Position numbers and translations under genes: made by a program
NCBI RefSeq assembly: GCF_003369915.1
Contig: NC_046675.1
Span: 28,148,001-28,212,000 of the forward strand
Direction of reading: 5' to 3'
Origin: Drosophila miranda
Lineage: Eukaryota > Arthropoda > Insecta > Diptera > Drosophilidae
Length of the DNA: 64,000 bases
Shown: in pieces, positions 1 to 18,116 of the stretch
Layout of the letters: each line of letters begins with the position of its first letter
Numbering within the stretch: position 1 is the stretch's first letter
The notes under the pieces: model-generated
What the model was told of the DNA's origin: nothing
The model's input: only the letters and a program-made list of their open reading frames with translations
The model's database searches: none

Positions 1-2793
<2,793 letters not shown>

Positions 2794-3743
2794 CATTGTG
2801 TGCATGGAATCTTCATGTAAAACTGAACTTTGGACAGAGTTCGCCGGGCCAGCGTTAACTAACATCGTTATATTGCAAAACTAATTACAAAAAACACATT
2901 CGAAAAACACTTAAAAAATGTTAAACCCCCAATCCACCACTCCCAACGACACTACGACAATTATAGCAGGTGGAACACTAAGCAAATTTTCAGTGTCGTG
3001 TTTGAATATCAAAAAAGCTAAGTCTCTCCCCCCCCCCAAACCTTTTTAGAGTAAAATTATTTTAAGTGTTTTTGGCTTTTAATTTACTATATATATGTAC
3101 AAATTATTTTGTGAAACAAAATTCTTGTGATAAGAATTTCATAAATGCTTAAATTGTTATAGCATAGAACCCCAGCCCCCCATAGAGCATTTCAATTTTT
3201 AAGACGACAAACGATTATGATTTAGTAAAATATTATATTGTTTAACTCAACTAAGTATTTTACAGAATGGCCAACGATTCTTTTTGTTACGTTTTTTCAT
3301 TTATCCCCAAAAGAAAAGAAAGATTTAGTTGAACTAGAGATTTCAATTTCTCCTTATCAAATTAACTGCTCAATCCCATATCTCATATCGTGCGTGCCAT
3401 ATAAGTGATTTTGAGTCGATACAGTTTTAAAGAGCTTGAATAATTCAATAAACAAATGAAATCAAGTGTCCACCTGGGAACAGAGGGCTTACTGCCAGAG
3501 AAGAAAGGCTCAGCGGCGTGATGTTCGGATTGGATTCTATTTCGTGAATTTATTTATAACCGGTAACAATTTATGGCGAAATTGAAACATCTCAACATTG
3601 TTTATATTGTATGATTTTGTGCAAAATTTTTAAAACCTATGGCTACAAGTAGTTTTGTTTTAAAACGGTGTTTCGTTAGGTCGAAACCTTAATATAAAAT
3701 ACGGGGGAGATATTTCCTAGTAAGAAAGCCTTTAGGCTTTAGG
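2794..3743. other. Convergent 3'UTR region between the RING ligase and WDR55-like genes
   Basis: AT-rich and without a plausible gene. It holds a plus-strand poly(A) signal AATAAA at 3447-3452 for the RING gene, and a minus-strand signal (plus-strand TTTATT at 3549-3554) for the WDR55-like gene. Confidence 0.7.
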
Positions 3744-5313
3744 TTAGGCCGAATTACTGGGTCCAGCGGCTGCGTCGTTATTGTCCGCATTGTCCTCATC
3801 TTCTTTGGTTAGATCGGAGAAAAAGTCCGACGCGTTGGTGCACTTGGAAGAGGGTAAATTGTGACGCTTCTCCTTATAGGCATTGTGCTTGTCATTGTAC
3901 TTGATGTCGCCAAAGTCTTCGAAGTACTTAACATTCCAGAAGCGTACATCGTTGTTGTGCGAAGATGAGGCCAGCAGCTCTCCGCTGGTGTTGATGTCCA
4001 GCGACTCAATTGGCATATTATGCTGGCCGACAACGCCAAGGTTTCGGTAAGGTGTGATATGACAGGCTCTTATATTGCCATCCTCTCCGGCCACGCAAGC
4101 GATGCGATCGGTAATGGGTATCATGAGGCTTATGGGACTCTTGATGCCGGGGTACATGTCGCAGTGGTAGCCGAAATAGCCCCAATTGTAGGAATACAGT
4201 TTGCCCTTGGAGGTGCCCACCACTAGCTTGGAGCTTCCCCGATAGATGCCCATGCAGTTGAGCTCCTCCTCATACGGCTCTGACTGAACATAGAGCTTTC
4301 GGGCAGCGATGTTGAATGTGGTTAGATAGCCGTCGGCGCTGGTAGCCAGCAGCAGTTTTTTCTGGTCGTTGGTTATCATCTGTGTAATTTGATCCTCCAC
4401 TTCCTTGAGCTCAAATATTGGGTTCTTGGTGCGCAGATCCCAGAGCTTTACTGTCCCCGCATCGTCACCAGTGGCAAAGAGGTTCTCGTCTAGGACATGC
4501 AGCTTGTTAATGGCATCGTCGTGGGCCGTCTCATACAGCTTCTTTAGCTTCTCCGTCTCGAGATCTGTGACCATCACACACTTATCCTTGGAGGCAGTCA
4601 GCAAGTAGCGGCCGTCTTCAGTGAATTCCACGTCACGACAGGCCTTGGAATGAACCTCAATAGTGCGCAGCAGCTTGTTCCCTTCATTGCCGTACTCGTA
4701 CAAATGGACATCGCCTATTATGGTAGCCAGCGCAATGATATCTCGGTCGGGATGAAAGCAAACATCCGTGATGAAGTCTTCAAGCTTTATTTCCGGTGGG
4801 GCACTGCGAGGCTTCTTTATGGCAGCTATGATAGCACGCACTGTTTCGTCTGTCTCATCATCCAGATCGTCTAGATCAAAAGCTGCCGAATCGCCTGCGC
4901 TTCCGCATGGACCATCGTTGTCATCCTTGCGCCGCTTGGCGCTTGTTGCCTCCCCGCTACTAGCTCCCTCCGCCTCGTCCTCCTCTAGCAGGGAGTCATC
5001 CGAGTCGGAGGAGTCCTCCGCATTGGGATCAAAGCTGCTGTCGCTGCTAATGCTCTCGTTTTCATCTGCAATCTGATTGGATTCTGGCGCCCCCATATCC
5101 GCCAGATCATGTTCGTCGATGTCGCTATCCGACTCGTCCTCCCCCACAAGAGCCTCCTGGGCGATCTCTTCTATGACACCAATAACCATATCGTCGTCCA
5201 AATCATCAAGCTCATCAGCATCTGAGGGAGTCTTGAAGTTGTTATGCCTGAAATACATGCGTGTGAGTACGATAAATCTGTGATTCCGTTCGACTAAACA
5301 CTCACGTATGCAT
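3744..5313 (-). CDS. WDR55-like WD-repeat protein
   Basis: WD40-repeat protein of the WDR55 family, which acts in nucleolar rRNA processing in other animals; the melanogaster counterpart is, I believe, CG14722. The N-terminal ~150 residues are very acidic (Asp/Glu/Ser tracts with a KRRK patch). A beta-propeller follows from the segment [15 protein letters not shown] onward, with repeats such as GTVKLWDLR and [10 protein letters not shown] choose the start at 5313: an 8-nt coding first exon (5313-5306), a 58-bp intron (5305-5248, GTGAGT..TTTCAG), then 5247-3744. This gives MHTHNNFK and 503 aa. The apparent ATG at 5258 overlaps the intron's acceptor and would put four intron-coded residues at the N-terminus. 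The gene is divergent from Bloom helicase, 372 bp apart, suggesting a shared promoter. Confidence 0.9.
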
Positions 5314-9924
<4,611 letters not shown>

Positions 9925-10245
9925 AGCCATCGGCATCGTGACATCGTGGCATCGGGCATCATCATACTTCAGCGAAACGAAAACGAGCCACAAACGAACA
10001 CGCATTATTTTTGTCACATTTCAACTTTCATTTCTTTTCGTTTAACATTAACATTGCCCTAGAGCTAGAATTAGACTTAGAAAAGTAAGCGCTGGAGCCG
10101 CTTGCATCTTTGGCTGTAACAGCATTAAAAGAAACTCGCATTTAAAATTGTACAACTTCGGTGAATTTCACTTAATTAAGTACTCAAAACACACCCAATG
10201 TCGTCGCGTCCCAGCGATTAGCGATCATCGATCACCGCTCACCGC
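9925..10245. other. Convergent 3' region between Blm and thiamine pyrophosphokinase
   Basis: 321 bp without coding signal. ATTAAA at 10124-10129 could serve Blm. No canonical AATAAA is visible for the minus-strand gene here, so its poly(A) site may overlap the Blm 3'UTR. Confidence 0.5.
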
Positions 10246-11371
10246 TCACTTGGAAGTTTGACGTAACTTCTCCTCAAAATCGTATGCCCCCATGGACCAT
10301 ATTAAGTTGGCGTCCGTTTCCACTTGAACGAACTCTGTAGAGTAGGTGTTCGATGTGCTGACCATGCCGCCAAATTCCATCTGGGTGTGATCTTCAAGAT
10401 AAACAGAATCGCATTAAATATATAACGATATATATATATATATATTTGTATACAAACATAGGTTCCACTTGAGGCCTGTCGTCGTTACGTTGTGCGCCAT
10501 TGATCCAACAGGCATTAGGGAGCACCATCGCTGGGTTTTCACCAGATCGAGTGGCACCTGTATCGTGTGCTTGCCCGGCCTCAGGAGCCACGTTATTGAG
10601 TCTCCGCTCAACAGAAACACATTGCAATTGTCTTTTTGGGCTTTATACAGGGTGTTCAGATTGGCCATAACCTGATCGAGGCGACCCGAGGTGTCGTGGA
10701 ATACGATAACATCATGGATTTTACGCTGCGCCATCACGGGTTGAAGCACTGTGATGGCCTTGGTGAAATCTGTTGCATCTTGATCCGGAGTGTGTATTTT
10801 GGGCGTTGATTTAAAGAAATCGACCGTTTCCTCCGTTATTGAGTCAAAGTCGCCTGTTATCACATCGAGTGGTTCGAACGGCCCCCCCGTTGCTGGCGCG
10901 CCCTTCGGCCTTTTGATTACCCCCTGACCCAGCAAAAACTCTCGCCAGTGATTAGAGCCTCCATCAACGGCACAACGCACGGCCGCTGCACAAGAAAAAT
11001 AGATTCATTAGCACCCAGCATCTATAGGTCTCCCCGGGGAGAGACTTGCTTTAGTTACCATTCTTCCATAACGATTTAACCACGTGAGCTGGAACCTGAA
11101 TCTGTCGGTTAAGAACAACACACACATGCCCGTTGTCGCCCAGCTTGAAGTTTTCGTTGATCATGTTGCCGGGCGTCCATTTGAACTCTTTGGGGGGCAC
11201 TGTGTGGTCCATTTGTTGTCGAAATCCAATGGTTGTTTTGGTGCAGAAGATGCGTTTATGCACAAGCGTGCCAACTCGTGTGAAATGTCGGTCGCCATCC
11301 GTTATCGCCATGCGGTGGGCAGCGCCGCGCATCAAATTTAAAACTGTATTGCGGTTGCATGCTGTTGCCAT
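10246..11371 (-). CDS. Thiamine pyrophosphokinase
   Basis: Converts thiamine and ATP to thiamine diphosphate, the cofactor of pyruvate and 2-oxoglutarate dehydrogenases and transketolase; probably the counterpart of melanogaster CG14721. Exons 11371-11059, 10985-10458 and 10391-10246 are joined by introns of 73 and 66 bp, giving 328 aa. Conserved blocks in order: WKNAAVRCAVDGGSNHW (nucleotide/thiamine fold), DVITGDFDSI, TPDQDATDFTKA (metal and diphosphate binding), SGRLDQVMANLNTLY, PGKHTIQV, then the B1-binding domain TTTGLKWNL, GMVSTSNTYS. The start is the only in-frame ATG that precedes MATACNRN. The ~75 residues ahead of the catalytic domain are longer than in vertebrate TPK1; their Arg/Ser/Thr-rich beginning could be a mitochondrial presequence, which is inference. 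Confidence 0.93.
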
Positions 11372-11560
11372 ATTCCGACAACGTGGGCGTGGCGTAGAAG
11401 TAAATGAAATGTACAAAAAAGACTGAAATAATATGCTCGGCCGCCCGCTAACACGCTACTTTTTGTTTTTTAAACAAATTTAATTTCAGGCACAATGCCT
11501 GGTCGCACTGTTCGATAGTCTTTGGGAAATCGATAGACGCTGACGCTTTGGCGGTAAGTT
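11372..11560 (-). promoter_or_regulatory. Probable core promoter of the thiamine pyrophosphokinase gene
   Basis: TGGTCGCACTG at 11500-11510 is one base off Ohler motif 1 (YGGTCACACTR). ATCGATA at 11529-11535 is a DRE-like element (consensus TATCGATA, one mismatch on the minus strand). Together they suggest a housekeeping-type promoter about 130-160 bp upstream of the ATG. Confidence 0.45.
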
Positions 11561-13900
11561 TGAATTCAGCCTAATTATTCATAGTACAGATTTTTGAGCT
11601 GCAAAGACAGCTGTACTGTTTATTTAAGAAGTACGTTCAGTCGCTGTGACAAAACTCGTGAAAAATAACTTAATGTACGTTAGAAGTACGTCATACATTT
11701 AGGAGCTACCTTGTGTTTAATTTCAAACTAACCTATGGTCAAACTTTTGTTGCTAGGCGCCTTCCGCGTCTGATGAAGGGGGGAAAACTGAACTGAGCTC
11801 AGTTCAACTCATCGACAGGATAGTCGTCTGGCATCCAGACAGAAAAGGGGGTGATGTTCTGCAATACTTTTGTTCTGGTTGAACCTTCGATGTCAGCTGC
11901 ATCAATATTGTTACAGTTCATTTTGCTTGCTCTATACAAATACAGGCATTTATACAGTAGTCAGAGCAGTGGGGGAGCATCCGCATCAAAGCCCATCATC
12001 CCATCCGTCCATAGAGCCATCCGTGCACATCCGTGCAGGGCCTTTGGTGAGTCTGGGTTGCGATTGACTGTGGACCGACCGCTTGATTCAGTTTTAAATT
12101 CAAACTTCTTTATTTTGAGGGTAATTTGGAGTTGCGGCCCTAGGGAGCAGGAGTTAAGAGCGGAGAGAAGAAAGCAAACGCAAAAATTCGAAGGAATTCG
12201 CTCATGAAGTTGAAGCCGTGTAAAAATCCGTTGCTACCAGCGCAGTCATAAATAAATGAAATTCCACTTTAACAAAAATACCCGTGTGTACGCACATGTT
12301 CTTGGCATATTTGTTCGCATTTACAGAACTTTCCAATGAATTACATGAGCCGTCTGTTGGCACTCGGGTGTCACGGTGTCATTAATTTATGAAGGTAATA
12401 GCCCTTGCGGGGTCCTTGCCGGGCTGCAAGATATTAACGATAGTGGTGCAGGGAGCTGACAATCATAAGCGTCGCATTCCAAAACTAATTGCAATGTACG
12501 CAGTGTGTGGTCGTACCTCGCATATCCTCCGTATGTCTCCGCACGCTGATCGGATATGTGTGTCACACACATTGGCAAATGGTATCAAGGATTTTAAAGA
12601 AGTTTTCTTTTCGTCCATTACCCACCGCTGGGTAATGGTGGGCTGGCATTGCGGTTCAACGCACCGCGATGTCGTGATTAGAAGTTATTAAGCCACAATA
12701 CTCGTTGGGTAGGCAACGGGGGGCTGCAAGTTTCTTTGACGTTGCCAAGCGATGGGGTTCAGACAAGCAGACGCTTCACTTGCCACATCTACCAGACCTG
12801 CCAGCCCGAAGTGAGTGCCAAGGAAAGTGCGACAGGAAATTCATCAATGTCTCCACCGTCTGTCGCGTGCACTCAACCCCCCCTGGAAATGCCCGGGTGA
12901 TAGTGGAAAAAACAGGACGAGGAAAACAGGGGGAGAGAGAGAGCTATTGAAAAACACAAGGATACGGAAAGAAGGTGAAGTTGGGGCTGGAATTCGATTG
13001 CTAAAGGCGGCTGAGGCGGTCTGGGGCTTTCGCAGGAGGTTATTTACGGACGAAAGCAGGCAGAAAGCAAGCCACAGTAACGGATGCCGAATGACGGTTT
13101 TGTTTTTTTGCGGCAGCCAAAAGGAAATTATGAATTTAGCAGCAGCTCGGCAGCTGTCTATTTAAGTTCTCTTCTTCTCAAGTCTGGTTTTGAAATTTAA
13201 ATTGACACTCGAGCCCTCAGTTGAATGCACAAAATCCTCAGATCCACTGGCAATCCCAAGAATTATCCACGAAAGAAAAGACGACACCAATAACAATTAC
13301 CAGTTACCATTACGTACATATAGTATGTATTTAATTAATATATTTGATCTTTTTTCTGTTTTACTTTTGCCCCCCTCGTGCGATGATCCCTCCTGACACT
13401 TCTCCAGCGATTACTTTTATTGTATTCCGTCAAAATTAACTTAATGCAACGTGCAACGAGTGAGATGCGTAATCGTAATCGCACAGAGAACATCTTTTTC
13501 CGGTCCGGCCCCCAGCACGACATTTCGGAATGGAATGCAATGGAATGCGCTATCAGGCATGAATCACATTGTGTGTTTGTGTGTGTGTGTGTGTGTGTGT
13601 ATCTGTGTGATCTACATATGTGTGTGTGTTTAGTTTGCATATCATGTTTATAGATACATTTGTTGTTGCACTTATACATAGATATATTTGAATGAAATGT
13701 CATTTTGATTAGCCCACAATTGTAATCGAATTTCGGCTTGGATTCCCATTCTCCCCCACTCCATACTCGTACACAAAGGAGTATGCAATATGTATGTGTT
13801 TGTGTATATGATGTGCGGGGATGTCCTGCCATTTGCTGTTCTTGTTGTTGTTGCTTGAAATTATTGTTCTGCATTCGGCGGCATTGCATATTTACACGCT
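11561..13900. other. Intergenic region; 3'UTR of the TSP1/LamG gene at its right end
   Basis: No supportable gene. Open frames of about 80-120 codons (for example 11851-12207 and 12815-13165) have no recognisable domains and mostly lack proper starts. The right end probably carries the minus-strand 3'UTR, with a poly(A) signal at 13412-13418 (TTTTATT on the plus strand) and a (TG)n microsatellite at about 13570-13600. Confidence 0.5.
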
Positions 13901-16900
13901 TCAATTGCCGCCGTAGTCCTCGATGAATGTGTCGATGATGTAGCGCTTCACCTCGTTGATGGATGTCCGCTTGTTGCTGCACTGAAGCCGCTCCTGGTGC
14001 TCGGGCAGGACCAGCAGCTGCTGCAGCTCTCCCTGCGGAAAGCGGAAAAGCGAAAGTCGTCAGAGCAAACAATGCACAATTATCAGCGAATTATTATTTA
14101 ATTCCCTTTCTGATTGGCCAACGGGGGCAGGGCGGGGGTGGGGCACACATCCAACGTGCTGCATGTATACGGTTATTTATCGGATTAAATTGCTGGCCCC
14201 CATTTGTGGATGGCCCCGAGAATGCAGCTGCCTTTTTAAGAGGCGGCTGACAGGGTGGCACAGTGGCACAATCCGTGGGTGTGTGGGGAGGGTGGAGGGG
14301 GGGGGGGGGCTTGATATACTCACATTAAAACCGCGTCCAATCTCCACGTCCGCATCTATTGGCAGGGTGTACAGTCGTTTCGAGACAACAAAACTATTTG
14401 TCCACGCGCAATCCACGTAGATCGATATAAAATCGCCATTTTGTATGCTGCAATGGGAAAATAACAGTAAAACAATACCAATAGTAACACGAGAGGCCAC
14501 ATACAAATTATTTAAATATATACCTACAATATCCTACGATTGTGTACCATAACCACCCATACAATATGTACTGTACTGTATCTGTGTGGCGTATATACCT
14601 GTGTGTGTGTGTGTGTGTGTGAAGCAGTGAGTGTGCGAAATGTGCCGTCGGCCGATGACAAATGGCGCCCACTTGAACCAAGTGTCAATTTCGCTGTGTG
14701 TCGTCGCAAAACCAAAAACCAAAACGACAACAAAAATAGACCAAAAGGCGTTCGATATTCATGTACAGAATGGGCGGGGGCGGGGGCGGGGGCGTGGGTG
14801 TGTGCGGGGGGTGTGTACCCTTATTTGCATGTGTGTCAAGTGTTTGCCAGTGTGCGTTTCATGGCACAAACATTTATGCTAATAAATTGAAAATGCAAAT
14901 AAAAAGGAAAGTGTCAACGACGATGGCCATTCCAGATCGAGTGCCACCCAGCACACAGCACACAGCACACACAGCACACATGTAGTCGTATACCATGTCG
15001 AACACAGACACAGTGATTGGCAATCAACAATACAACAAGCATAGCATCCATTGCAGCACAGTACCAGTCCCAGTACCTGTCCCACCCTGATGGCCACTCA
15101 CCTGATGGCCACTTGATGCCAGCGATAATCATATAAATTGAATTTCACCGGCAACATTTCCGTTGTATTGTCGCGTTCCAGATACAGGCGCAGACCATCG
15201 CTGCACGCCTCCAGATACAGATTATGCGTGGCATTACGTATGGAGAAGATGGTGGCCGTACTCTTTGTGTCGTTCTGCAAGGAATACAGACATAGATTAG
15301 TCTCTGATAAGCCCCTGGGCCCACCTTATTCACCTTTGCCCTGAGAGTGATCATCAGAGTAAAGTTCAGTATGTTCCGCCAGCTTCGAATGTAGCCCATG
15401 TTATAGGGCGCCGAGGGTGTGGGCGACGATGCAGGGGTACCCATCATTGCAGCGGTGGTGAGATCTTGCATCTGCATCTCAGGGAACGTCGAGGCCGAGA
15501 CCGAGACCGAGCCCACTGCTGCTGCCGATTCGGAGGCTTGCGTGGGCAGCTCCTCCATGAGTGGCAGCTTCTTGTAGAACTTGAGCAGATCGCTAATGTC
15601 ATCTGTGTGGGCAGAGGTTGGCTTTAAAGGCTTTAAGGGCCTTGTGGACGTTAAGGACTGCACTTACCACTGCATTCGAAGCTATTGCAGTTGCGCTGCT
15701 CGATGTTGTAGCCCTCGCAGAGGAGGGTCGACAGAGCCACACTCTTGGCCGACTTGCGCTTCTTGTGCTGATTGCTGGCACGTGTCTTCCTGCTACCGAC
15801 TGGGGCTCCGGCTCGGGCTTCCCCCTCATCCCGTTGCACAAATCGGACACTTTTGCCTACCGCTGCTGCCTCATTACTGCTGTTTGTTCCCACGATGGGG
15901 GCAGGTGCCTGGGGCTGGGCTGTTGCCATCTGTGCGAATTTCTGCAGCGGCTCATCGCTGGTCATCGCTTGTTGGAGGAGTAGGGACTTGCTTTCATCCT
16001 CTGCCTCTGTCTCTGTCTCTGCCTCGTCATCACCATCGTTGGACGTGTCTGCTTTCAGGCTGTCCAGAATGCCATCGTTATTCGCCTCCTTAGAACTGGC
16101 AATCTCATTTGCGGTGTTGTCCATCTGCTCTACCATTTCCATGTCCACATCATCGTCTTCCTCCTCGGCCTCCTCCTCCTCCTCCTCCTCCTCTTCCTCC
16201 TCCTGGTTCTCCTGGTTCATCTTCATATTCATGTCCACCATCGGGTTGTCCAGCAGGCAGCGGCGGAAACGCTGCTGAACCCCCTTTCCGCAGGTGACGC
16301 TGCATAGGGTGAAGTCGCTCCAATCATCCCATCCTGCAATTGGGAGAAAAAGTGACACTTTTAGCCCCAGAAAAACTAAAAAATTCCTCGCTGAGGGAGT
16401 ATTTTCCTTAAATTAAAGGTCTCTCATCGGGTTGTCGCAATTCATTCGGGGGGCTCTCAGTGGGCGCCCAGCCGCTTGACACAAAAGTCAAGTGTTTCTT
16501 CCCTCGAGTGCTGCAGCCAGTTGAAAGCATCTCTCCTCCTGCCCCACCCCCCGACTATGCGCAGGGGCAGTGGCAAAGGCGACATCTGCTGCGTCATCGA
16601 AAAATCCCTTTTCTATTTTTATTTTTTATATTTTATTTTATTTTTCTTTTCATGCAGAAGCGTCACCTCTGGCACCGACAAAGCCTGACTCCCTGACGAC
16701 TAGTCGTGGTCGGTCGGTCGGGGTGTCGGGGGGTCGGGGGGTCGGTGGTTCGTATAGTTATCAATCTTCATAAAAGATTCATCTCTGAGGAGAGCACGTC
16801 GTCATAATAAACTGGCGACTGACTAGCAAAAGTTTTCCTTCCCAGTGGGTTTAAAAATACTGCATAATCGGCTTTAAGAAACCAAGTGCCGGGGCTTTCA

Positions 16901-18116
16901 AGTCCGAACCGATTCATTGGCAAACAGCAGCGTTGCTGTCTCCCAAAACCCTCATGTGCCAATTAATACTGATTGCCCGACCACTTGCTCTCTACTCTGC
17001 GACGACTATAGTTTGGAAATTCTATCCCTATCCGTTGCATGGCACTCGATGCTCGGCAAACATTCGAGCCAAGCGATTTGTTCAACAATGCAACTAACAA
17101 GCAAAATGCGATTAACTAACGGCAGCATCGGATGCCCTCGGGACTTGGGGCTTGGTAGAGGCGGAGGGGGAGGGGAGGAGTGGCCAGTAAGTGGACACAG
17201 GATGCGGATGTGGATGCCTTACCCAAATGCTTCCAGATATGATTCTCGAATTGCGGTGTCCAGCGATGCAGACCGTTGATGCTTATGTGCAGAACATCAC
17301 TGGCCGGCGCTCGTGGCAGGAGCATCTGTCTGCCGGAGTTGGGGCCTGCTGCTGCTGTGGCGGCAGGCAACAATTTGCCAAAGGCAATTAATTCCGCTGG
17401 CAGCATTTTCAGCATATTTGCGTCGAAGCAGCGCGCCGGCTGGAGTGTTGCATTCAGCTGTCTGCGGGAACAAAGAGTAGAGTGTACATTCTGAATGTCA
17501 CCAAAAAGCAGTGTCCCTGTACCTACCCCTCGTACTGAAACGCTGACTCAGTGCCGCTCCAAGCATTTCCACTTCCACTTCCGGATCCATTGCCGCTGCC
17601 TCCGTTGCGATGGCCGCCGCCGCTGCTGGACATCCCTCCTCCAGCCCGAAGCGACAGTGTGGCCTCTCCGCCGTTGGCGCCATTGGCAATTTTCAGCAGA
17701 GAGGCTCCTTTGTATATCGTTTCCGGGGCTAATGTTATTAATATACCGGCGGACAGCGCAGTTTCGGTGTCAGCCCCGTGGCCATCGTCAAGCTCCGCAT
17801 CGGTGAAGACCCGGGCAGCGAGGGCCTTTACAATGACAGGACTCGTGCGAATCAGCTCCACTATGCCCTTGTGTGCACAGCGCTGGCTATCCGCTGGGGT
17901 ACTGCGATACAATGGGCCTGCTGCTGGTGCTGCGGCAGGTGCTGGGGCTGGTGCTGCAGTGGCGCCCGTTGCCAGGAGCTGCAGGAGCAGGACCAGCATC
18001 CGAGCGTGCGACTGGGAAAGGTGTCGCCTACTGTCATACCTGCTCATCGCTGGGGCTGGGGCTGGGGCTGTTGCTGATGCACCCAAAGTGGGAGCCATGG
18101 GCAGCACGTAGCGCAT
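13901..18116 (-). CDS. Secreted protein with thrombospondin type-1 repeat and laminin-G/TSPN-like domain
   Basis: I do not recognise the exact gene. Seven exons: 18116-17527, 17461-17223, 16333-15668, 15602-15334, 15274-15102, 14447-14324, 14032-13901. All junctions are GT..AG and phase consistent, giving about 730 aa. A hydrophobic leader ([15 protein letters not shown], about residues 40-54) follows a second in-frame Met, so translation may begin at MSRYD rather than at 18116. A ~220-residue Ser/Gly/Ala-rich segment follows. A TSP1 repeat begins [17 protein letters not shown] at about residue 278; its second half ([11 protein letters not shown]) appears only after a long acidic insert. The C-terminal domain ([33 protein letters not shown]) has the beta-strand pattern of laminin-G/thrombospondin-N domains. 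Exon 4 could end at 15334 or 15325. Likely extracellular matrix or signalling. Confidence 0.8.
14448..15101 (-). other. Intron 5 of the TSP1/LamG gene (654 bp) with microsatellites and a G-quadruplex motif
   Basis: Contains a (TG)n run at about 14600-14621, four (GGGGGC) repeats at 14772-14794 on the plus strand, and CACAG-type repeats at about 14950-14980. No coding signal is seen. Confidence 0.7.
14772..14794. repeat. G-quadruplex-type (GGGGGC)n repeat
   Basis: Four G-runs separated by single C, in intron 5 of the TSP1/LamG gene, on the plus strand (the template strand for that gene). Confidence 0.85.
16334..17222 (-). other. Intron 2 of the TSP1/LamG gene (889 bp)
   Basis: Largest intron of this gene, bounded by GTAAGG and TTGCAG. 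It includes a T-rich stretch at about 16610-16650 and G-rich tandem (GGTCGGGG)-like copies at about 16715-16745. No embedded gene is seen. Confidence 0.7.

Noticed and set aside
15772..16278. 168-codon plus-strand frame with long Ser runs
   Set aside because: Complement of the poly-Glu insert in the TSP1 gene exon 3.
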